DNA of 64,000 nucleotides from Aradus depressus (lineage: Eukaryota > Arthropoda > Insecta > Hemiptera > Aradidae), in NCBI GenBank assembly GCA_963662175.1, contig OY759214.1, positions 77,140,037 to 77,204,036 on the forward strand, given 5' to 3'. Below the pieces are notes generated by a model. It worked only from the letters and a program-made list of their open reading frames with translations. It searched no databases and was not told the DNA's origin. The stretch's first letter is position 1; the number at the start of each line of letters is the position of its first letter. A program made the translations under genes and the position numbers. This document shows, piece by piece, positions 11,576 through 23,165 of this stretch.

Positions 11576-12302
11576 CATCTCATTGAAAAACACTATCTGG
11601 TACAGGTTAAAAAAAAAGACGGAATATTTTCATGTAAAACAGAATTAATATGTTCGTACATAGGAGAATATGTATTCTTTTAATCAAAAATATTGTTTTA
11701 AATTTTAAAAAATGTTATAATGAAAAATGTTAATAGGAAAGGTTAGGAAGTTCTGTTTTTCTCAGTCCACAGCCTAACGCATAACATTTCTAAATTACGA
11801 CTTGATCCTATACTCGAGATAAACAACAGAATAAATCTTACACAGTAATATTTATTTCTTCGTAAGAGGAATAAATAAGATAATAGAATAGACTAATAAG
11901 ACTGAGTGAGTAGAATTGGCGTGGATTCAACGATGCGAAGCTCTATTTAGTTGTCCATGCCTTCCCTCTATAAAATAGAATTATGGCATAGACTAAACCA
12001 GTCATTGGGGACCCTTCAAATTGTATTTGCCACTGAAAGGGGTCACTTGTTGTATTGCCTTTGTATGGGTCACTTCTTGTATTATGTATTCACTGATTTG
12101 TGTGCATATTAAATAACCTTCCTGTCACGGTATTAGATAATACATTCTCTCTATCTATCCCCTGCACAAGGTATAAAGTAATATAATTTATGAACATGTT
12201 CCAAATTTTAACGAAGTCTGAATTGAATGAGTATAATGATGTAAAGAAACATAATACTGATCTCGTAAAGAAAACTTTATCTCCACTATAGTTAGTTATT
12301 AT
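11576..12302. other. Unexplained stretch
   Basis: AT-rich, nothing recognised. Confidence 0.3.
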
Positions 12303-12570
12303 GACTCATGCCCGGGCTTTAACTAGATGGTTTCACCTACTTCCAGATCGCTCTTTCGTCACTCTGATGGACATGAGTCCAACAACTGTGCGAGTCCTAA
12401 ATTTTGACAAGCTAGATTCATTCATCAAGGGTAACGAATAACTGACGTCGTACAACATCGCGTAACGTTCCATCCGAAGGAAGGCGTTCTCAACGTTTTT
12501 TTCACCTCCCAGATAAAGAAACTAAGGGACTCGGCCTAGTTTGGAACCCGCGATCTTGAGCTCAGTAGAA
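12303..12570 (-). repeat. SINE copy, diverged
   Basis: Minus strand; tail block, GACGTTACGCGATG-like block and box-B remnant are recognisable with many changes. Confidence 0.75.
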
Positions 12571-12596
12571 GATGAAAATTTAATTTTATAATTTTC

Positions 12597-13170
12597 ACTT
12601 ATCCCACCCACACAGCACAGCGGTTAGGAGACAACTGGCATAGCTCTAAGGGGTGGGGATAGCCAGTTTCACTCTCTCAACATGCAAAAACCATTCATTC
12701 TACTATACACAATAACTAAAACAAGTGGCTCTTTGGCTGTCAGGTCAAAAATGTTTTTTTTTTTCATTTTACTATTATGCACAGACTTTTTTAGTTAGTT
12801 TACAATAAATTGTATATATTAGAATGAATGGTTTTTGCATGCTGAGAGAGTGAGTGATCCTAGCTATCCCCACCCCTTAGAGCATGCCAGTTGTCTTCTA
12901 ACCGCTGTGCTGTATGGGTGGGTTAAGTTAATTTTATCATTTTTATCTTCTTACTCTGTACCCTGATGCTATAAGAGTTATTTATACTTTTTATTATTTG
13001 TATATTTTGTTATTCTATGATAGATGAACCACTGATGAAGACGCTGTTGCGTCGAAAACCGGTTCTGGTCTAAAATAAAACAGTGGGAAGACAACATGTT
13101 TTATTTCTATGAGAAATCTTGTCTCACAACATCTTACTATCACATATGAATAAAGATTATTTTTCATTTC
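12597..13170 (+). mobile_element. Penelope-like terminal repeat with palindromic centre
   Basis: An inverted repeat (12597-12710 against 12820-12925) built around CCCACCCACACAGCACAGCG leads into CTGATGA, AGACGC-TGTT-GCGTC, GAAA at 13033-13055 and the extension ending ACTATCACATATG. Unlike the complete copy at 52813-53085, only the right arm keeps the hammerhead-like core. Confidence 0.65.
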
Positions 13171-13233
13171 CATTTCATTAAAAAGCTGGGTTCGTCTCTA
13201 GCTCTCCCGCCATTCTTCCGCCGCGGCGGAAAA

Positions 13234-13440
13234 ATTAGAAGACAGTAACTCAGGAAGAAGGGAGAAGTCTGATGACGTCAGCAGCAATACCACGTAAGGA
13301 AGGGTGTGGACCACCTGACGCCGGGAGTTTCCTTCACACCGATTGGTTGACCAGGTCAGGTGGTCCACACCCTTCCTTACGTAGTATTGCAGCTGACATC
13401 ATCAGATTTCTCCCTTCTTCCTGAGTTCCTGTCTTCTAAT
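13234..13440. repeat. Foldback element (207 bp hairpin)
   Basis: Arms of ~86 bp starting ATTAGAAGACAG and ending CTGTCTTCTAAT are inverted copies with a ~35-nt loop. No coding capacity. A CCGCCGCGGCGG palindrome lies just upstream. Confidence 0.8.
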
Positions 13441-13944
13441 TTTTATATTTCCAACTGCATTTCATTTTTTTTTTAAACATTCAATGTCCATATTTTTGCA
13501 TATTACAACTTATGGTTCAAAAAGTGCCCCGACCCCTAATTACAAAATAGCAATATTTTGAAACCCCCCTCTAAGTCATAGTATGAAGTCTTCATACTTG
13601 ATAAGGTAATGTAGAGTTTTTGCTCTAAGACAAATGTATAAAGAGGTAAGAGTAAGAGATAGAATGTGAGAGGACGGTGTTAGATCTATTTGTGAGTGTC
13701 ACCAGAGAAGATGTGTAATAAATCATCTTATTATGTACAGACATTTTTCACAAGAAGAGTGTTCATCACTTTTTTCTCTCCTTTTTCTATCTGGTGTGTC
13801 CCGGGACATATGTTATACTGTCCCACTAACAACGACTATATCTATATCTACCAAAATCACTTCTTATTTTCTTAGTATAGGAGAAGTTATATAATCGGTC
13901 AGAAATTATATATTGAAGAATTTCGATTCCCTGAATTCAAAAAT
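13441..13944. other. Unexplained stretch
   Basis: No gene or repeat recognised. Confidence 0.3.
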
Positions 13945-14335
13945 GGAAAAAAAAAAAAAAGTCGGTGAATCACCGGCAACGTACTTCCCAGCACTGAAAA
14001 TCAATATTTGACTTATATCGTGGCTTCTGTTTCCTCAAACCAAATTTTGTGTTGAATAAATTGATTAGATCGGTAGTTATTAGGGCATTTGACTGGAGAC
14101 CCGCTCTGATCCTTTCGGCTGATTCCGCGGAAAATTAATTGATGTCCTTATGGGGTTTTGAATTTTCATATGAAATTTTGTGTCAATACATTCTTTAGAT
14201 CGGCAGTGTGTTGAGCCCTTCCCCTAGTGTTTTTTTTCTCCTACCCTTCGGCCGATACAACTGAAAATAACTAGGTGTCGTCGTTAGAGGGTTCTGAATT
14301 CACTTATAAAATTTCGTGTTGATAGATTCATTCCA
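13945..14335 (-). repeat. Family B repeat
   Basis: Perfect tail hairpin GTCGGTGAATCACCGG at 13961, then modules with GATTGATCGG and GCCGATTCCG blocks. Confidence 0.8.
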
Positions 14336-14910
14336 TGGGCGTAGCCAGGAGGGGGGGGGGGGCAGGGGAGGGCACGTGCCTCCCCCCTCCCCCCGGACAG
14401 AGCAAAAAACCAAGATAAAAATTAAATAAACTAAAAAAAAATAGTTTTTATTAATAATGGATTGCTTACAAGTTACCAATAGGATCTTCAAATTACCCGT
14501 GCTTCTGATTCCTAAATCAGCAATCAGCTGTTACATAAGTGTACATGTACAAAACTAGTCATATTACATTTATTTAAATATACATGAATTCGATCATTTC
14601 ATTTCCTCGCTCAAAATCTTCATTTATGTTATACTTTATACTCTTAAAGCTGATTTTACATGCGTAGTAAAAATGGAAAGCGCAGCAGCAACAAATGCAC
14701 GCTATTGGATGTGAGTAATTTAATTCTAAAAGCACAGAAACCACAGCGTGCATTTGCTGCTGCTGCCTTTGCATTTTTGCTGATCATGTAAAGTCAACTT
14801 AAGTATTACAGTTAGTGGTTACCTCAGGGGGAGTTTCTAGGGATCTGAGTCTCCCAAATTAATAACAAAAAGTCTGCAGCGCTAACCACGGAAATTGCGG
14901 GCTCTGCCCC
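14336..14910. mobile_element. Possible hAT-like element (tentative)
   Basis: Left end CATGGGCGTAGCCAG and right end, in reverse, CCAGGGGCAGAGCCCG resemble the CAGGGGCGTAGCCAG termini common in hAT elements. I see no 8-bp target duplication and no transposase, so this could be coincidence. Confidence 0.3.
14648..14798. mobile_element. 151-bp hairpin MITE flanked by TTAA
   Basis: Arms of ~55-60 bp: the left starts AGCTGATTTTACATG and the right ends CATGTAAAGTCAAC; they share GCAGCAGCA and AAATGCACGCT. TTAA lies at 14644-14647 and 14799-14802. A 66-codon ORF across it is a by-product of the palindrome. Confidence 0.7.
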
Positions 14911-14929
14911 TGGAAGTTCTTATTCTGTA

Positions 14930-15095
14930 CGCTAATACTTTGAGAGTTATTTATACTTTTTATTATTTGTATATTTTGTTATTCTATGATAGGTGAACCA
15001 CTGATGATGACGCTGTTGCGTCGAAAACCGGTTCTGGTCTAAAATAAAACAGTGGGAAGACAACATCTTTTATTTCTATGAGATAATCTTTATTA
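14930..15095 (+). mobile_element. Penelope-like terminal repeat fragment
   Basis: Same sequence as 12960-13120, with CTGATGA, T, GACGC-TGTT-GCGTC, GAAA at about 15001-15026. Confidence 0.7.
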
Positions 15096-15629
15096 TTATA
15101 TATGCATCACTCTGGAGCTAACTCTGAGCCAGTCGTCCTCGCAGAGCTAGGCTTCACTGGTAGAGTCACCCTCGATGAGGATGGAAGCGTTGGAAGAGCT
15201 TCCAACTGTTTTGTGATGTGAGTTGTAGATCTTTATAAGCCAGTACCATTTTTATTATATGGAACAGAAAAGAAGTGGAATGTATATCAAGTTTAACGTA
15301 GAGTCAGTGGAGTATTGAAGAAATCCGAAGCCCAGCAGGACTCGCGGTAGACAACGCAACGCAGCAAGGTACCTGTAGATTATAAGTATGTAATATACAA
15401 ATGTATTTTAGGATAGTAGTACAGAGAAAAGGATTCTGATAAATAACCATAAATATCAATAATGTTTTCATCAAATATATTTATTAAAATAATCATGGAG
15501 TTAGTTTTCTTTTGGGTATTTTGCTACCTCATGTCATCTTAGTTTTTCAAATCTTGGTGAAGTCACGAAACAAATAAGTAAGAAATAGAATCATGAAGAA
15601 AAATATTTACAAACAAATAACAATAATCT
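15096..15629. other. Unexplained stretch
   Basis: 15110-15370 is less AT-rich than its surroundings but I find no convincing ORF, splice structure or repeat match. Confidence 0.3.
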
Positions 15630-16349
15630 TATTTTTTTTTTTTTCTTCTTTAAGACATTTCGACCACAAGGGTCATGGATGCCTGATGGATGCAAGTCTC
15701 TGGGAATACTAGCGGGCTAATTTGGATAGGCACAGATTAATAATAATAAAGGAGATTGCTGTATACGGAATAGAAAGGCATATAATTTAGATAATAGGTT
15801 TGTGAATTGCAAGAAATGAAATAGTTGGGTAATTTGGAAGCTATTATTGGATAGAATTTCGGAAATATCCACCGCAAGGTTGCAATTTTCACGCTGGGGA
15901 CTATATGCCATGCATTCAGTTAGAATGTGTCTGACAGACAGTCCGACCCCGCAGGACTGACACAGAGGAGGGGGTTCCCGAGCCATCAGATATCCATGGG
16001 TCAGCCTGCTCTGCCCTGTACGTAACCGAGTTAAAATTACTTCTTCTTTCCTTTTTTCTCTTATTGAAGTCTTCCAAACTCGAGTGGAGCTTTTGATGGT
16101 CTTTAGCTTATTTTCGGTCATACCGAGCCACCGAAGCTGCCATTTGAGCCAGACTCTTTCCTTGATGTAGGCAACGAAGTCACTTACAGGGACTTCGGAT
16201 GTGGGTAGTCCTTCTAGTATGGCGCGCCTGGTATTCTTATCTGCTGACATTACCTGCAATGACACAATGGCCAGGGATTCAGAGGAAAGTAACTGAAGTC
16301 CGGTCAATAATCTTTTAATTACAAAGTAAACTATGAAAATTAAATGCAA
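15630..16349 (-). pseudogene. I-type LINE, ORF2 C-terminus with 3' tail
   Basis: A minus-strand ORF (16349-15717, 210 codons, only ~180 LINE-like) reads WLKWQLRW, then NKL, VILTRLRTGQSRLTHGYLM and a CxxC...H...C knuckle (CQSCGVGLSVRHILTEC). This is the region after the RNase H domain in I-group and related LINEs (VLTRLRxGHTRLTHGxL). RT, endonuclease and most of RNase H are missing, so it is a 5'-truncated copy. A T run at 15632-15645 on the plus strand is its poly-A tail. The ORF's first ~15 residues come from the neighbouring repeat. Confidence 0.8.
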
Positions 16350-16750
16350 AAAGTTGTGCTCAGTAATTAAATTTCAATAGAAAACATATTATTCACAATA
16401 ACAAAATGAATTCACATTTACAAGATTACATTCAGAGTAATAAACTTAAAACATGGTTAAAAAATTAGACGAATAGTAAAAGAACCGCACGGTAAGAAGG
16501 ATATATTCACAGTAAATAAAGTAAATGCTAGTAGAATAATATTTAACGTTTGGTAAACAAAACAAACGCCCAGTAAAAAGGTTATATTCACAGTAAATCC
16601 CCCATGGGGTTTCTCTATATCAGTAGAACCTGGACTGTTTCACTAAAAGGACCGACGGGAGGGTCAACATTTTATTTCTTAGAATACATCAACTGCATTT
16701 ACTCTGTTAACTTCAATTTTGTAGTGTGCACTTTAAATCTTAGCCTTTGA
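16330..16750. repeat. Family F (CACAGTAAA-rich) repeat, copy 1
   Basis: Many spaced copies of CACAGTAAA-like motifs and a central CCCCATGGGG palindrome. It matches parts of 60469-61310. It carries the uninterrupted target ATTTACAAGATTA (16416-16428) that is duplicated by a LINE in the other copy. A SINE abuts its right end. Confidence 0.7.
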
Positions 16751-17081
16751 GGGCGCCAGTAGCTCAGTGGTATGCGTGCTTGTCTTCTGAGCTCAAGATC
16801 ATGGGTTCGAAACCCGACCGAGGCCTTTAGTTTATTTTATCTGGGAGCTAAAATAAACTTAAGTACGCCGTCCTTCGGATGGGACGTTATGGGGTGGTCT
16901 CGAGCCTGTACGATGTCAGGTACTCGTTAAAGACCCCTACCCTAGGTGAATAAAAATTTAGGGGAGGCAAAATTTAGGACTCTCACAGTAGAGTCGGGTT
17001 CATGTCCACCAGAGCAATGAAAGACTGCTCTGGTAGTAGGCGATATGACCTCGTAGTTAAAGCCCGGGCATAAGTCGTAAA
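16751..17081 (+). repeat. tRNA-derived SINE, best full-length copy (331 bp)
   Basis: Starts GGGCGCCAGTAGCTCAGTGG (A-box-like) with a perfect T-arm and B box (GGGTTCGAAACCC) at about 16803. The body has the ACGCCGTCCTTCGGATGGG block and the tail GGTAGTAGGCGATATGACCT, then AAAGCCCGGGCATAAGTCGT and an A-rich end. The tRNA-like head suggests RNA polymerase III transcription. I count about 20 copies or fragments in the window, in both orientations. Confidence 0.92.
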
Positions 17082-17814
17082 AACTATAAAATTTTAATTA
17101 CTCAGCTCTATTTCGTTTAGTAATTATAAATCTTTATAAAATTTATAAACATTTAAAAAAGTTTCTTTTAATAAAAATATGAGTGTAATATTTCATGAAA
17201 ATGTATTAATTTTTCTAATTAGGTCAGGTAAGAACTGTTTTTGAAAACATTAGGCATTCATTAGGAGAACCTAATCAGTTCTACATTAGCTATTTCTGAT
17301 TAGAAGAACCTTATCAGTTCCAGATGAGACATTCCTGGTCAGGAAAACTTCGTCAGTTCCACAACAGGCATTCCTGCATAGTTCCTTAGTACTCATCTGC
17401 ATTACATGCCTTACATTATCCTCATCGGGCATGACCGACCTCATGGTTGGTCCTCATAATGTTCAGTCAAATATTTCTAGTCGAGAAGTGTCAAGTGTAA
17501 ATTGGACATAGTATTGGATATGATTTGAATATAAACAGCGACTGTTTACCGGACAGTGAGAACAGTCCGTATTACCATAGTTAGTAGAACTGTTGTCAAA
17601 GGTATCTACAAGTCAAATCCGTCAGTTCGTCAGAGCAGGGTAATTGGTCTCCTCTCAAACTCAAAGCCAGTGTCACAAACTGATACACAGAGGCCAATGT
17701 TTCTGTCATTTCCAGTTGCCCCCGGGGGGAAGGTGAGATTCGCAAACCTCAAAGTGAAACTGTAAACAAGGGAAAAAAGTTTTCGCTCTCCCTGCAAAGT
17801 CAGTCGGCCGTTCA
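17082..17814. other. Unexplained stretch with a degenerate tandem repeat
   Basis: 17250-17385 holds ~3.5 diverged units of 36-39 bp (AGGCATTC..., ...GAACCTTATCAGTTCC). A 69-codon ORF at 17556 has no recognisable domain. Confidence 0.35.
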
Positions 17815-18000
17815 TTGTATTTGCAGTTATTTTGAGTTGAGCATTCCCTCTGATCCCCCTCCCCCTTTGGCTGATTCCGCTGAAAATTAATAGGTGTTGT
17901 TCTTATAGGACTTTGAATTTACACATGAAAATTTGTGTCAATACATTCATTACAACGGCAGTTATTAGAGTTTTTGTGTAAATCCTCCCCCTTATTTCTC
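17815..18000 (-). repeat. Family B repeat, module fragment
   Basis: Contains GCTGAAAATTAATAGGTG and AATACATTCATTACAACGGC blocks. Confidence 0.7.
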
Positions 18001-18346
18001 CTATTTCCCGCCTAAGAATAGAAGAGAGTAGGTTATGAATGAATAGGAATAGAAGAGAGTAGGTTAGAAGAACAGAGTGGCTGACGAAGAAGAAATCGGT
18101 CGACGCCAATAGACTGGACGAATGAGGTTAAAAAAAGGATTTACTTTTAAAAGTAACATTTGACTCCGTAGTCTATCGTCCGCAGCCCTCCCGGGACAAG
18201 TACCATAGTGACCAAAGAAAAATGCCACAAGTGCAATGTGAAAGATGGCCTTTGCTAGTTGGAAAATGAAGAGAGACGGGCTGAACGGGAAGAAGGGGTT
18301 AAGTTAGTAGAAGACTAATGGGAAAATGGCTGATGTAATGAATGAG

Positions 18347-18645
18347 TATGCGTGCTTACTTACTGAGCTCAAGATCGCGGGTTCGAAACCCAGCCGAGAT
18401 CCATAGTTTATTTTATGTGAGTGATAAAAAAAAATGTAAGCACGCCGTCCTTCGGATGGAACGTTAAGCGATGGTCCCATAGTACGATGTCAGGTACTTG
18501 TAAAACTTCCCTACCATAGGTTAACAAAAATTGAGGGAAGGCAAAATTTAGGATTGCCATAGTAGAGTGGGGCTCATGTCCACCAGAGTGACGAAAGAAC
18601 GCTTTGGTAATAGGCGATATGACCTTGTTGTTAAAGCTCTAAAAT
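18347..18645 (+). repeat. SINE copy
   Basis: Lacks the first ~20 bp; B box GGTTCGAAACC at 18379 intact; tail block diverged. Confidence 0.85.
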
Positions 18646-19355
18646 TAGAAGAATTTTACAGTTCCTCCTTACAAGTCTGGTGCATGTCATGTTTTTGTCA
18701 TCCCAGGAAAAAATAGTCCAAGAAGTGTAACAATACAGTAAACCTGTCATAAAATAGGTGAGAAATTTGAAAGTGCAAGACCGCTAATTTTAAATCACAA
18801 TTTCCAATTCGATAGTACAATCGTTAAATATAACTATCGATACTAATCTAACCGAATTATCTATAGTACTATGTGAAAGTAACTATGCATAATAGGGCCA
18901 AAAGAAAGGGAAAATAAAATATAAGGTTAGAGTTCCTAATTCAAAACTAATAACTTTTGGTTGGTATGTTTGAGACGGGACGGACGGTTTTGTGATGTGG
19001 AAGAGGCGGTAAGCCAAACCAAGTTATTTACAGCCACCACCAGTCCCTGGCTGGGTTAAGGGTAGCTTTTATGACATCCAACTTTATGGGGGAGTTCACT
19101 TTGCCAACAGTCAAACTTTGGCTGGGGATGCCACATGTACATCTCCGAAATCAACCCCCTCCCCACCCCCCACCCCCCACCCCCTGCTACTTGCCTTATT
19201 GAATATGCCCTACTTTCAGTTCCAGCATAAACATTCATAAAGAAGTAATAATGTAATAGGATAAAGAAAAGAAACTTTACACTAGATCCTATAAACCTCA
19301 TACTTAAGGGATAACTTTTAAGATATCTCTTATCTATAGTAATAATTTTACTTCT
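18646..19355. other. Unexplained stretch
   Basis: Contains a C-rich tract (19148-19185). No gene recognised. Confidence 0.3.
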
Positions 19356-19716
19356 TCCGCTATACGAAGTATAGAGAAAGTTGTGTAATCGGTCATAAAT
19401 TCGGTGAAGAGTTTTCAACAAAATTTCATGTTTTCGTCCTCCCGATTCCAAAAGTTAAAACAAAAAATGTCTCTCAGTATGTGAACACGATAACTCCCGA
19501 TAGAATGAATATATCGACACGAAATTTTATATTTGTACCCAGTAACCTTTAAGGACGACTCATACTGATTTTCAGCCAAATTGAATAAATTAAAGGGAGA
19601 ATTGTGGGGGAATCTTAACACAAAAACTCAGTCATACAAATATTGCAGATTGAAACGTAATTGGTTAATGTGACCTGGGGAAATACATAACCAGTGATTC
19701 ACCAACGACTTTTTAC
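19356..19716 (+). repeat. Family B repeat, compact copy with both ends
   Basis: 5' end CTATACGAAGTATAG (about 19360), the GATTCCAAAA run, the GTGAACACGATAACTCCCG module, and the tail hairpin near 19697 followed by GACTTTTT. It is the shortest copy showing both termini. Confidence 0.75.
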
Positions 19717-19831
19717 TTCATCCATATATTTTGTAAAATATACAATATTTTTTAAAAAACAAGTTTTTTTAATTTTTTTTTTATTAAGTGTCTCACAATA
19801 TCTCTACAGAAATGTATTCTAAGATTTAATA

Positions 19832-20098
19832 TCTCGAAACCCAACCGAGGCCCTTAGTTTATTTTATCTGGGAGGTGAAATAAACTTAACAACGCCGTCC
19901 TTCGGATGGGACGTTAAGCGATGGTCCCGAGCCTGTACGATGTCACGTACTTGTTAAAGACCCCTGCACTAGGTGAATAAATATTTAGGATAGGCAAAAT
20001 TTAGGACTCCCACAGTAGAGTCGGGCTCATGTACACCAGAGTGACGAAAGAGCGCTCTGGTAGTAGGCGTTATGACCTCGTAGTTAAAGCCCAGCATG
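19832..20098 (+). repeat. SINE copy, 5'-truncated at the B box
   Basis: Starts at TCGAAACCCAACCGAGG; body and tail well conserved. Confidence 0.85.
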
Positions 20099-21424
20099 AG
20101 TTTTTTTTTTGTGGCCTAACACATAGCCATAGCCAAACAAACGATTTCGGATGGATATACTGGATTTCTATTTTATTTTACACCGAGATTCCACTTGCCT
20201 TAATGAATCTTCAGATACTCGTGAAAATGTCCACCTTTGTCAGAACCCAGAAGACAAGCATAGTTGAATGGCTGACACGATTTAGAATCTATCTCCGAAA
20301 ACAAAGTGAGCCTCTCTTCAACATATTTCGGACACAACATGAAAATATGTTCAAAATGAATCAAAAAACCTAACCTAAGATTTAATTTCAGTTGATGTAT
20401 ACGAGCTATTTTGATGTATAAAATTGTATGACGTATACAATTACCTTGTTATGGGTTAACGGAAATAATTGATATTATATAAGTATAGTATAGTAATATT
20501 ATAATAATTATTATTATCAAGAACAATGGTAAAAATCATTACGTTATTTTAAACCGGGTCAAATGTGTATACACCACAATAAAAGGACTATTTTTCCACA
20601 GAATTAATGTATCTGAGTACACAAAATGATAGCATCTTTTGGACTTTTTCCGCTCGGTTTTAAACATCAAAAATTCTCTTTGTGAATCATGTTTAGTTTG
20701 GAAGAAAAAACTGTTTTATATAAAAAAAAGTATAATCTCTCTTACCCACAAAGTCCTCGCCAAGTAGATCGAAAAACAAGCACTTTCTGAAATTAAAAAT
20801 ACATAATTAATCATTTTGAAAAAATGAATACTGTCAAGGTAAATAAATTGTTACAACAGAAAAACTTGAAGTGAACAATTTATTAATCATATTACTCTGT
20901 TTATAGTTTAATATAAATATTGTAAAAATGTAATAGACGAGTAATATGCGTTTGTGTTTAACTTCACTCTTATCTACTAGTATGGAATATCTTTAATATT
21001 ATAATTACGACAATACCTACTTTATTATTATTGTTACTAATATTGTTATTTTTTTATTTTTTGGCTTTATGTACGGTGCATATTAGCCATGTCAATGTGT
21101 TATATAGCTATATTTATGACATACATGGCCCCGGTAGGGAGTTCTATCTACGAAATAAAACAAATAAATAAGTACCGTCCTTTTTTTTTTTTTTCAATTT
21201 AAATATACAAATTCATATCGATACATTCATTCATTACAACATATCATATTTGGTTAAGAAAATAATTTGTTTGGTGACTTTCTAATTTCCGCCCCACAGT
21301 GAAAAAATTATAGAGATGGGGCTTATGATATTTCAGGTTTGTTGCTTTAAACACTCGAAAGATCTTCGTGAAATGATATTAAACTATTGAGTATGTATCT
21401 GTAGAAAGTTCAAAAAAATAAGAA
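20099..21424. other. Unexplained AT-rich stretch
   Basis: A 114-codon ORF (20029-20373) starts inside the SINE and has no recognised domain. The rest is very AT-rich. Confidence 0.3.
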
Positions 21425-21790
21425 AAACGTCATAGGTGAAATACTTCTCCACCAAGGGATTAGTCAACTAAGTGTTCACTCTCCCTCCAAAACCATTCGA
21501 CCATTTGGACTAATTATCAATAGTTGACTTACATAGGGACTTTTGAATCGACTTACTAAATTTTGTGTCGTTTTATATCGTAAGTTATTGGGGTGTTGAG
21601 CCCTCCTCTGATACCCCCTTCTCATCGGCCGATATCTCTGAAAATTTATATTTGCCTCTCTCCTATTTCCCATTCCCATTTGGCAGATTTGGCTGAAAAA
21701 ATAGGTGTCGTCGTTATGCGGTTCAAATTCATGTCGTATCATTCATTCTATTGGGAATTATCGTGTTCACAGAGAGACAGACACACACAG
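21425..21790 (-). repeat. Family B repeat
   Basis: Degenerate tail at 21430-21450, then modules including ATCGGCCGATATCTCTG and a 5' end with TATCGTGTTCACAGAGAGAC. Confidence 0.75.
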
Positions 21791-21796
21791 GCAGAA

Positions 21797-22330
21797 ATTC
21801 TTTTTTTGAAGTGTAACTTGAAGTAGATGCAGCGTTTTCCCCCTCCAAAATGCAAACGAAAACATTCGTAACATTCTTGACCTTTCACTTTTGATGCTTT
21901 TTAATAAATTTCTATAAACTGTATCAATGGTTAATGATAAAAAATTAATAATATGATAAAATTCTCTTTTAAAAAATCTAATTTAGCGTTGAAAATAATA
22001 AAATATGAAAAACGGTGAGGGGTTAGAGACTATATGTTATCTGAGTATTTTGGGTTCTAGACTTAGGCATGTGGTGCCTGAGAAACTCCAGTGGTAAAAT
22101 TCTGAACTACTCAGTTTATTTGATCCTCAGCTCTTGTTCATGATAAAAACTTTTTATCTCTTTATCTGATTTTTTTTTTGAGAGTGCAACGCTTTAAATT
22201 TACTTATTGTGCATCGTATAAATGTACTTATTGTATTATATTTATTGTGTATACTATAAAATGTACACAATACAATTTTTTTTAAATGTATAAATCGTGT
22301 GTACAAACAAAAGTCTAAAGTACAAAACAC
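21797..22330 (+). repeat. Family D repeat, copy 1 (interrupted)
   Basis: Matches the reverse complement of 58090-58400: GAAGTGTAAC start, CCCTCCAAAATGCAAACG, AACATTCTTGAC, then AACGCTTTAAATTTACTTATT and AAAATGTACACAATAC. About 260 bp near 21906-22170 has no counterpart in the other copy and may be an insertion. Class unknown. Confidence 0.6.
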
Positions 22331-22829
22331 TTAATTTATTAATTTATCAATGAGTTAATATATATCATATTTATAATAATATCTTCAAGGCAATATATAT
22401 AAGTTAATAAATTAATGTAACCTTAACTGTAAATAGAAATTGTTACCGTTCAGATAAATTGCTCTATACATCGTAAATCTGGAGAAGTAAAATTAACAAT
22501 TAACTTATTTTTGGCAAAACTTAGACAAAGTGTAGTTTGCCTACGAGGATCAGAAATGTTACAATGGTTAGTTTGATAAAGCTATTGCTGACGTCGACAT
22601 CCGATTATGCTAAACCCGGGTTTTTGACAGAATTCGGTCAGATCCCTTCTAAAGACTCCCCACATACGTACGTCGACACGTTCCCTGAACATTCCAGTCC
22701 TGAATATCAAACAGGTAGGAATATTTTAAAAGATACATAGAAGTTGGTCTACCATCTCTGTCCATACAATGCCTGTTACATGAACAATATAAAACGGAGC
22801 TTTTCAACTCCCCCCAGTTTTATGAAGAA
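22331..22829. other. Unexplained stretch
   Basis: A 67-codon ORF at 22537 has no recognised domain. Confidence 0.3.
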
Positions 22830-23165
22830 TAGGGTAAGTTATTTAATCGATTAGACACTCGATGTTGGGTTTTCACTGAAATTCAATATTTTCCAAACTA
22901 CATGATTCCAAAAAAATCGTTGGTAAATCACAGGAAATATAATATTTTCCTAACTACATGATTCCAAAAAAATCATCGGTACCCCATTAGGAAGACACCT
23001 ATTCATTTTCAGTCAAGTCGGCGGATGATGGGGTTTTACTCAAAAACCCAAATGAGTGTCGATGTAATGAATGTATCAATGGTGAGGATTCAGGAGCCCC
23101 ATGTGAGTCAACTATTAATTTGTGCTGGGGAAGTACATTAGCTGTGATTCGTCGAGGATTTTTTT
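22830..23165 (+). repeat. Family B repeat
   Basis: 5' region (GGGTAAGTTATTTAATCG), one module, and a diverged tail at 23125-23165. A ~55-bp piece is duplicated (22893 and 22947). Confidence 0.7.

Noticed and set aside
16751..16825. Functional tRNA gene
   Set aside because: A and B boxes are present, but the acceptor stem does not pair properly and the sequence continues into the conserved SINE body; all copies share this.
19360..19374. loxP-like arm (TATACGAAGTATA)
   Set aside because: It is the 5' palindrome of family B found in many copies, with no matching spacer or second arm. Similarity is chance.
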